From Saccoglossus kowalevskii (lineage: Eukaryota; Hemichordata; Enteropneusta; Harrimaniidae): a DNA stretch of 21,150 nt. Below are positions 13,303 through 21,150 of the stretch, in pieces. The position numbers and the translations under genes were made by a program. Under the pieces are notes generated by a model. It saw nothing but the letters and a program-made list of their open reading frames with translations, made no database searches and had not been told where the DNA came from. The first letter of the stretch is position 1; each line of letters starts with the position of its first letter. The stretch spans positions 1 to 21,150 of the forward strand of contig NW_003149097.1 of the NCBI RefSeq assembly GCF_000003605.2. Direction: 5' to 3'.

Positions 13303-14328
13303 GTGATATTATGTGGCACGCATGCATGGCATTCACTACAAGTGATATTACGTGGCATGCATGACATTCACTACAAGTGATATTATGTGGTATGCATGAC
13401 ATTCACTACAAGTGATATTATGTGGTATGCATGACATTCACTACAAGTGATATTATGTGGTATGCGTGACATTTGCTGTGAGTGATATTATGCGGTATGC
13501 ATGACATTCGCTGTGAGTTTTATTATGTAGCATGCATGATATTCGCTACGAGTGATATTATGTAGCATGCATGACATTCGCTACAAGTGATATTATGTGG
13601 CACGCATGACATTCACTACAAGTGATATGTGGTATACATGACATTCGCTACGAGTGATATTATGTGGTATGCATGACATTCGCTACAAGTTATATATGTG
13701 GTACGCATGACATTCCCTACATGTGATATTATGTGGTACGCATGACATTCACTGCAAGTGATATTATGTGGTATGCATGGCATTCGCTACAAGTGATATT
13801 ATAATGTATGCATGACATTCGCTACTAGTGATATTATAAGGTATGCATGACATTCGCTAGTAGTGATATTATGTGGTATGCATGACATTCGCTACAAGTG
13901 ATATTATGTGGCATGCATGACATTCACTACGAGTGATATTATGTGGCATGCATGACATTCACTACAAGTGATATTATGTGGCATGCATGACATTCGCTAC
14001 GAGTGATATTATGTGGTACGCATGACATTCACTACAAGTGATATTATGTGGCATGCATGACATTCACTACAAGTGATATTATGTGGCATTCATGAAATTC
14101 ACTACAAGTGATATTATGTGGTATGCATGACATTCGCTATGAGAGATATTATGTGGCACGCATGACATTCGCTACAAGTGATATTATAAGGTATGCATGA
14201 CATTCACTACAAGTGATATTATGTGGCATGCATGACATTCACTACAAGTGATATTATGTGGTATGCATGACATTCGCTATGAGTGATATTATGTGGCACG
14301 CATGACATTCGCTACAAGTGATATTATA
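13303..14328 (+). repeat. 1-kb conserved block, copy in period 4
   Basis: Head monomer at 13313, CCCTACATG at +400 and CATTCATGAAATTCACT at +770. The 32-bp monomer here reads GTGGTATACATG. A private GAGAGATATT occurs near 14142. Confidence 0.8.
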
Positions 14329-15010
14329 AGGTATGCATGACATTCACTACAAGTGATATTATGTGGCATGCATGACATTCACTACAAGTGATATTATGTG
14401 GCATTCATGAATTTGCTGCAAGTGATATTATGTGGTATGGATGACATTCGCTACAAGTGATATTATGTGGCATGCATGACATTCACTAGTAATGATATTA
14501 TGTGGTATGCATGACATTCGCTACAAGTGATATTATGTGGTATGCATGACAGTCGCTACTAGTGATATTATGCGGTATGCATGACATTCGCTGTGAGTGA
14601 TATTATGTGGCATGCATGATATTCGCTACGAGTGATATTATGTGGCATGCATGACATTCGCTACGAGTGATATGTGGTATGCGTGACAATCGCTGTGAAT
14701 GATATTATGCGGTATGCATGACATTCACTGCAAGTGATATTACAAGGCATGCATAACATTCGCTGCAAGTGATATTATAAGGCATGCATGACATTCGCTA
14801 CGAGTCATATTATGTGGCATGCATGACATTCGCTACGAGTGATATTATGTGGCACGCATGCATGACATTCACTACAAGTGATATTACATGGCATGCATGA
14901 CATTCACTGCAAGTGATATTATGTGGCATGCATAACATTCGCTACAAGTGATATTATGTGGCACGCATGACATTCACTACAAGTGATATTATGTGGCACG
15001 CATGACATTC

Positions 15011-15480
15011 GCTAGTAGTGATATTATGTGGTATGCATGACATTCGCTACAAGTGATATTATGTGGCATGCATGACATTCACTACGAGTGATATTATGTG
15101 GCATGCATGACATTCACTACAAGTGATATTATGTGGCATGCATGACATTCGATACGAGTGATATTATGTGGTATGCATGACATTCGCTGGTAGTGATATT
15201 ATGTGGTATGCATGACATTCGCTACAAGTGATATTATGTGGCATGCATAACATTCACTACGTGTGATATTATGTGGCATGCATGACATTCACTACAAGTG
15301 ATATTATGTGGCATGCATGACATTCGCTATGAGTGATATTATGTGGTATGCATGACATTCGCTGGTAGTGATATTATGTGGTATGCATGACATTCGCTAC
15401 AAGTGATATTATGTGGCATGCATGACATTCACTACGAGTGATATTATGTGGCATGCATGACATTCACTACAAGTGATATT
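15011..15480 (+). repeat. 175-bp (5-monomer) duplication, about 2.7 copies
   Basis: Monomers ending CGCTAGTAG or CGCTGGTAG start a five-unit group at 15011, 15186 and 15361. Each group continues with GGTATGCATG, CGCTACAAG, CACTACGAG and CACTACAAG monomers. The third is incomplete; the next CGCTAGTAG comes after four units, at 15501. Private changes separate the copies: GATACGAG (about 15151), GCATAACATTC and CTACGTGTG (about 15247 and 15260). Confidence 0.75.
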
Positions 15481-16586
15481 ATGTGGCACGCATGACATTC
15501 GCTAGTAGTGATATTATGTGGTATGCATGATATTCGCTACAAGTGATATTATGTGGCATGCATGACATTCGCTACAAGTGATATGTGGCACGCATGACAT
15601 TCACTACAAGTGATATGTGGCATACATGACATTCGCTACGAGTGATATTATGTGGTACGCATGACATTCCCTACAAGTGATATTATGTGGTACGCATGAC
15701 ATTCACTGCAAGTGATATTATGTGGTATGCATGGCATTCGCTACTAGTGATATTATAAGGTATGCATGACATTCGCTAGTAGTGATATTATGTGGTATGT
15801 ATGACATTCGCTACAAGTGATATTATGTGGCATGCATGACATTCACTACGAGTGATATTATGTGGCATGCATGACATTCGCTACAAGTGATATTATGTGG
15901 CATGCATGACATTCGCTACTAGTGATATTATAAGGTATGCATGACATTCGCTAGTAGTGATATTATGTGGTATGTATGACATTCGCTACAAGTGATATTA
16001 TGTGGCATGCATGACATTCGCTACGAGTGATATTATGTGGTACGCATGACATTCACTACAAGTGATATTATGTGGCATGCATGACATTCGCTACAAGTGA
16101 TATTATGTGGTATGCATGACATTCACTACAATTGATATTATGTGGTATGTATGACATTCGCTACAAGTGATATTATGTGGCATGCATGACATTCACTACG
16201 AGTGATATTATGTGGCATGCATGACATTCACTACAAGTGATATTATGTGACATGCATGACATTTGCTACAAGTGATATTATAAGGTATGCATGACATTCG
16301 CTATGAGTGATATTATGTGGCACGCATGATATTCGCTACAAGTGATATTATAATGTATGCATGACATTCACTACAAGTGATATTATGTGGCATGCATGAC
16401 ATTCACTACAAGTGATATTATGTGGCATTCATGAAATTCGCTGCAAGTGATATTATGTGGTATGGATGACATTCGCTACAAGTGATATTATGTGGCATGC
16501 ATGACATTCGCTAGTAATGATATTATGTGGTATGCATGACAATCGCTACAAGTGATATTATGTGGTATGTATGACATTCACTGCGA

Positions 16587-16617
16587 GTGATATTACGTGA
16601 TCTGTGTGACATTCAAT
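16587..16617 (+). repeat. 31-bp marker monomer
   Basis: Same sequence as the other markers. The preceding monomer ends CACTGCGA instead of CGCTGTGA, and the second following monomer has TATGCGG where the first four periods have TATGCAG. Confidence 0.92.
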
Positions 16618-18859
16618 GTGATATTATGTGGTATGCATGACAGTCGCTACTAGTGATATTATGCGGTATGCATGACATTCGCTGTGAGTGATATTATGTG
16701 GCATGCATGATATTCGCTATGAGTGATATTATGTGGCATGCATGACATTCGCTACGAGTGATATTATGTGGTATGCGTGACAATCGCTGTGAATGATATT
16801 ATGCGGTATGCATGACATTCACTGCAAGTGATATTACAAGGCATGCATAACATTTGCTGCGAGTGATATAAGGCATGCATGACATTCGCTACGAGTGATA
16901 TTATGTGGCATGCATGACATTCGCTCCGAGTGATATTATGTGGCACGCATGCATGGCATTCACTACAAGTGATATTACGTGGCATGCATGACATTCACTA
17001 CAAGTGATATTATGTGGTATGCATGACATTCACTACAAGTGATATGATGTGGTATGCATGACATTCACTACAAGTGATATTATGTTGTATGCGTGACATT
17101 TGCTGTGAGTGATATTATGCGGTATGCATGACATTCGCTGTGAGTTTTATTATGTAGCATGCATGATATTCGCTACGAGTGATATTATGTAGCATGCATG
17201 ACATTCACTACAAGTGATATTATGTGGCACGCATGACATTCACTACAAGTGATATGTGGCATACATGACATTCGCTACGAGTGATATTATGTGGTATGCA
17301 TGACATTCGCTACAAGTTATATATGTGGTACGCATGACTTTCCCTACAAGTGATATTATGTGGTACGCATGACATTCACTGCAAGTGATATTATGCGGCA
17401 CGCATGACATTCACTGCAAGTGATATTATGTGGCATGCATGACATTCGCTACAAGTGATATTATGTGGCATGCATGACATTCGCTACAAGTGATATTATG
17501 TGGCACGCATGACATTCACTACAAGTGATATTATGTGGCACGCATGACATTCGCTACTAGTGATATTATAAGGTATGCATGACATTCGCTACTAGTGATA
17601 TTATAAGGTATGCATGACATTCGCTAGTAGTGATATTATGTGGTATGCATGACATTCGCTACAAGTGATATTATGTGGCATGCATGACATTCACTACGAG
17701 TGATATTATGTGGCATGCATGACATTCACTACAAGTGATATTATGTGGCATGCATGACATTCACTACAAGTGATATTATGTGGTACGCATGACATTCGCT
17801 ACAAGTGATATTATGTGGTATGCATGACATTCACTACAAGTGATATTATGTGGTACGCATGACATTCACTACAAGTGATATTATGTGGCACGCATGACAT
17901 TCACTACAAGTGATATTATGTGGCACGCATGACTTTCGCAACAAGTGATATTATGTGGCATTCATGAAATTCGCTGCAAGTGATATTATGTGGTTTGCAT
18001 GACATTCACTACAAGTGATATTATGTGGCATGCATGACATTCGCTAGTAATGATATTATGTGGTATGCATGACAGTCGCTACTAGTGATATTATGCGGTA
18101 TGCATGACATTCGCTGTGAGTGATATTATGTGGCATGCATGATATTCGCTACGAGTGATATTATGTGGCATGCATGACATTCGCTACGAGTGATATTATG
18201 TGGTATGCGTGACAATCGCTGTGAATGATATTATGCGGTATGCATGACATTCACTGCAAGTGATATTACAAGGCATGCATAACAATCGCTGCGAGTGATA
18301 TTATAAGGCATGCATGACATTCGCTACGAGTGATATTATGTGGCATGCATGACATTCGCTACGAGTGATATTATGTGGCACGCATGCATGACATTCACTA
18401 CAAGTGATATTACGTGGCATGCATGACATTCACTACAAGTGATATTATGTGGTATGCATGACATTCACTACAAGTGATATTATGTGGTATGTATGACATT
18501 CGCTACAAGTGATATTATGTGGCATGCATGACATTCACTACGAGTGATATTATGTGGCATGCATGACATTCACTACAAGTGATATTATGTGGCATGCATG
18601 ACATTCGCTACAAGTGATATTATAAGGTATGCATGACATTCGCTATGAGTGATATTATGTGGCACGCATGACATTCGCTACAAGTGATATTATAAGGTAT
18701 GCATGACATTCACTACAAGTGATATTATGTGGTACGCATGACATTCACTACAAGTGATATGTGGTATGCATGACATTCACTACAAGTGATGTTATGTGGC
18801 ACGCATGACATTCACTACAAGTGATATTATGTGGTACGCATGACATTCGCTACAAGTGA

Positions 18860-19345
18860 TATTATGTGATATGCATGACATTCGTTACAAGTGATATTAT
18901 GTGATATGCATGACATTCGCTACAAGTGATATTATGTGGTACGCATGGCATTCACTACGAGTGATATTATGTGGCATGCATGACATTCGCTACAAGTGAT
19001 ATTATGTGGTACGCATGACATTCACTACAAGTGATATTATGTGGTATGTATGACATTCGCTAATAGTGATATTATGTGGTATGCATGACATTTACTACAA
19101 GTGATATTATGTGGCATGATGACAATCGTTACGAGTGATATTATGTGACATGCATGACATTCACTACAAGTGATATTATGTGGTAAGCATAACATTCGCT
19201 ACAAGTAATATTATGTGGCATGCATGACATTTCCTTCAAGTGATATTATGTGGCGTGCATGACTTTCGCTACAAGTGATAGTATGTGGTACGCATGACAT
19301 TCACTACAAGTGATATTAGGTGGTACGCATGACATTCACTTCAAG
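18860..19345 (+). repeat. Diverged stretch of the satellite
   Basis: Monomers here carry many variants not seen elsewhere: GTGATATGCATG twice (18867, 18902), CGTTACAAG, CGCTAATAG (19060), TTTACTACAAG (19092) and a one-base-short CATGATGACAATCG (19118). Further examples are GTAAGCATAACATTC (19183), TTTCCTTCAAG (19231), GACTTTCGC (19262), GATAGTATG (19279), ATTAGGTGG (19316) and CACTTCAAG (19338). The 35-bp register is kept. It looks like an older or less homogenised segment, with ordinary, well-conserved monomers on both sides. Confidence 0.7.
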
Positions 19346-20527
19346 TGATATTATGTGGTATGCATGACATTCACTACAAGTGATATTATGTGGTATGCAT
19401 AACATTCACTACAAGTGATATTATGTGGTATGCGTGACATTTGCTGTGAGTGATATTATGCGGTATGCATGACATTCGCTGTGAGTGATATTATGTAGCA
19501 TGCATGATATTCGCTACGAGTGATATTATGTAGCATGCATGACATTCGCTACAAGTGATATTATGTGGCATGCATGACATTCACTACAAGTGATATGTGG
19601 CATACATGACATTCGCTACGAGTGATATTATGTGGTATGCATGACATTCGCTACAAGTTATATATGTGGTACGCATGACATTCCCTACAAGTGATATTAT
19701 GTGGTACGCATGACATTCACTGTAAGTGATATTATGTGGTCTGCATGGCATTCGCTACAAGTGATATTATGTGGCATGCATGACATTCGCTGCAAGTGAT
19801 ATTATGTGGCATGCATGACATTCGCTACTAGTGATTTTATAAGGTATGCATGACATTCGCTAGTAGTGATATTATGTGGTATGCATGACATTCGCTACAA
19901 GTGATATTATGTGGCATGCATGACATTCACTACGAGTGATATTATGTGGCATGCATGACATTCACTACTAGTGATATTATGTGGCATGCATGACATTCGC
20001 TACGAGTGATATTATGTGGTACGCATGACATTCACTACAAGTGATATTATGTGGCACGCATGACATTCGCTACCAGTGATATTATGTGGCACGCATGACA
20101 TTCACTACAAGTGATATTATGTGGCACGCATGACATTCGCTACGAGTGATATTATGTGGCACGCATAACATTCGCTACAAGTGATATTATAAGGTATGCA
20201 TGACATTCACTACAAGTGATATTATGTGGCATGCATGACATTCACTACAAGTGATATTATGTGGCATTCATGAAATTCATTGCAAGTGGTATTATGTGGT
20301 ATGGATGACATTCGCTACAAGTGATATTATGTGGCATGCATGACATTCGCTACAAGTGATATCATGTGGTACGCATGACATTCACTACAAGTGATATTAT
20401 GTGGTACGCATGACATTCACTACAAGTGATATGTGGTATGCATGACATTCACTACAAGTGATGTTATGTGGCACGCATGACATTCACTACAAGTGATATT
20501 ATGTGGTATGTATGACATTCGCTGTGA

Positions 20528-20558
20528 GTGATATTACGTGATCTGTGTGACATTCAAT
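20528..20558 (+). repeat. 31-bp marker monomer
   Basis: Same sequence as the others. Only the first following monomer (CAGTCGCTACTAG) is shared with them; after it the order changes because of the 623-bp duplication junction. Confidence 0.92.
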
Positions 20559-21150
20559 GTGATATTATGTGGTATGCATGACAGTCGCTACTAGTGATAT
20601 TATGTGGTATGCGTGACATTCGCTACGAGTGATATTATGTGGTACGCATGACATTCACTACAAGTGATATTATGTGGCACGCATGACATTCGCTACCAGT
20701 GATATTATGTGGCACGCATGACATTCACTACAAGTGATATTATGTGGCACGCATGACATTCGCTACGATTGATATTATGTGGCACGCATAACATTCGCTA
20801 CAAGTGATATTATAAGGTATGCATGACATTCACTACAAGTGATATTATGTGGCATGCATGACATTCACTACAAGTGATATTATGTGGCATTCATGAAATT
20901 CATTGCAAGTGGTATTATGTGGTATGGATGACATTCGCTACAAGTGATATTATGTGGCATGCATGACATTCGCTACAAGTGATATCATGTGGTACGCATG
21001 ACATTCACTACAAGTGATATTATGTGGTACGCATGACATTCACTAGAAGTGATATGTGGTATGCATGACATTCACTACAAGTGATGTTATGTGGCACGCA
21101 TGACATTCACTACAAGTGATATTATGTGGTATGTATGACATTCGCTGTGA
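20528..21150 (+). repeat. Start of long-period copy 6, a 623-bp segment
   Basis: The marker and the CAGTCGCTACTAG monomer are present. The following monomers then join directly to a copy of 19991-20527, so this segment is only 623 bases long when closed by the marker expected just past the window edge. The window stops exactly at the monomer boundary (CGCTGTGA) that precedes the 31-bp marker elsewhere. Confidence 0.75.

Larger units (their letters stand above)
12503..16586 (+). repeat. Long-period repeat copy 4 (~4.08 kb)
   Basis: The post-marker block matches period 1 but lacks one monomer near 12890, where the unit before CATTCATG is absent. It also lacks the extra A of position 82 and one A in GATATTCAAGG (about 13201). 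Together these account for the 37-base difference in distance from marker to 39-bp monomer (803 against 840). The full 1-kb block follows at 13303-14328, then a 175-bp duplication (15011-15480) and the pre-marker tail. The first monomer of that tail group is at about 16425. Confidence 0.8.
16587..20527 (+). repeat. Long-period repeat copy 5 (~3.94 kb), most rearranged
   Basis: It begins with the marker, the CAGTCGCTACTAG monomer and a post-marker block like that of the other periods, including a 39-bp monomer at about 16930. From about 17390 the monomer order is unlike any single other period. It includes a run of CACGCATGAC monomers (17480-17940), a diverged segment (18860-19345) and a re-entry at about 19420 into the TGCGTGACATTTGCTGTGAG block seen near 990, 1690 and 3340. 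Its right end (19991-20527) is the first copy of the 623-bp duplication. Confidence 0.75.
1..21150 (+). repeat. 35-bp satellite DNA array, ~600 head-to-tail monomers
   Basis: GTGATATTAT recurs every 35 bases from one end of the window to the other, for example at 131 and 166, always in the same orientation. Using that as position 1, the unit has GTGG or a variant at 11-14, CATGCATG at 15-22, ACATTCGC at 23-30 and TAC plus two variable bases at 31-35. Composition is about 40% GC. The commonest variants are C/T at 15, T/C at 17, G/A at 29 and A/G at 34, plus TAAGG in place of TGTGG around 10-14. No unique spacer separates units, and no stretch over 300 bases falls outside the array. On the given strand each monomer has two TGA triplets (2-4 and 21-23), and 35 is not a multiple of three, so all frames close within about 105 bases. 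Size and homogeneity fit a eukaryotic satellite; the chromosomal location is inference. Confidence 0.98.
19991..21150 (+). repeat. 623-bp (18-monomer) tandem duplication, youngest in window
   Basis: 19991-20527 recurs as 20614-21150 at a constant offset of 623, which is 18 monomers minus 7 bases for one 31-bp and one 32-bp unit. Rare variants occur in both copies at matching places: CGCTACCAG (20069/20692), CATTGCAAGTGGTATT (20278/20901), GTGATATCATG (20358/20981) and GTGATGTTATG. By eye only two substitutions separate 537 bases: CTACGAG against CTACGATTG near 20147/20770, and CTACAAG against CTAGAAG near 20422/21045. Confidence 0.9.

Noticed and set aside
16764-16994. A 76-codon open reading frame on the minus strand, rich in Cys and His
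   Set aside because: It is satellite sequence read in a rotating frame (35 is not divisible by 3), so the recurring Cys-His-Ala pieces are repeat units. It stays open only because local monomers have CTGTGA, CTGCAA, CTGCGA or CTCCGA in place of CTAC, which removes the usual minus-strand TAG, and because one monomer lost three bases. There is no distinct composition, promoter or homologous longer frame nearby.
1-21150. CRISPR array
   Set aside because: Repeat length is in the CRISPR range, but units abut directly with no unique spacers, and no cas-like gene is present.
1-21150. Repeat protein gene (tandem 35-residue or similar repeats)
   Set aside because: Two TGA triplets per monomer on the plus strand, TAG and TAA on the minus strand, and a period that is not a multiple of three close all six frames within short distances.
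1-21150. Hammerhead ribozyme encoded by the satellite
   Set aside because: Some satellites carry one, but I found neither the CTGATGA core nor a matching GAAAC in a monomer or in two joined monomers.
1-21150. Transposon or insertion sequence boundaries at the period junctions
   Set aside because: Junctions fall within normal monomers in register, with no inverted termini, target-site duplications or foreign sequence. Unequal exchange is enough to explain them.
1-21150. Telomeric repeat or rDNA spacer
   Set aside because: No TTAGGG-type short repeats, no rRNA sequence and no promoter-like unique region were seen anywhere in the window.
1-21150. Assignment to a named satellite family or species
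   Set aside because: I do not recognise the monomer with any confidence; a search of repeat databases with the 35-bp consensus would be needed to name it.

Overview
The whole 21,150-base window is one uninterrupted tandem array of a 35-bp satellite monomer, about 600 copies in head-to-tail order on one strand. I see no protein gene, RNA gene, transposon, CRISPR array or unique sequence between the units. The monomer is about 40% GC. In my numbering it opens with GTGATATTAT (1-10), carries the self-complementary core CATGCATG (15-22) and ends with ACATTCGCTAC plus two bases (23-35). A homogenised array of this size points to a eukaryotic genome, probably constitutive heterochromatin (centromeric, pericentromeric, subtelomeric or sex-/B-chromosome). 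Most frequent variants are CpG to TpG/CpA exchanges, which suggests germline cytosine methylation. The species cannot be read from this sequence.

The array has several layers. (1) The 35-bp monomer. (2) A set of indel-bearing monomers (31, 32, 34, 36 and 39 bp) that recur in fixed order and act as bar codes. (3) Local segmental tandem duplications with periods of about 175, 206, 623, 700 and 875 bp. (4) A roughly 3.6-4.6 kb superstructure, delimited by a distinctive 31-bp monomer (ACGTGATCTGTGTG) at positions 1, 4545, 8909, 12503, 16587 and 20528. Another copy of that monomer is predicted just beyond the right edge.

Layout: period 1 (1-4544) has the marker block, a 700-bp tandem duplication and a 1-kb block shared with later periods. 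Period 2 (4545-8908) has a ~206-bp triplication, a 1.2-kb copy of part of period 1, the 1-kb block and the pre-marker tail. Period 3 (8909-12502) has a partial 1-kb block followed by an exact 25-monomer (875-bp) duplication. Period 4 (12503-16586) has the full 1-kb block and a 175-bp duplication. Period 5 (16587-20527) is the most rearranged and contains a diverged segment at about 18,860-19,345. The sixth segment (20528-21150) is the second copy of a young 623-bp duplication.

Nothing here encodes a pathway. The content of the window is the evolutionary record of unequal exchange and amplification in a satellite. All identities were read by eye; no alignment was run.
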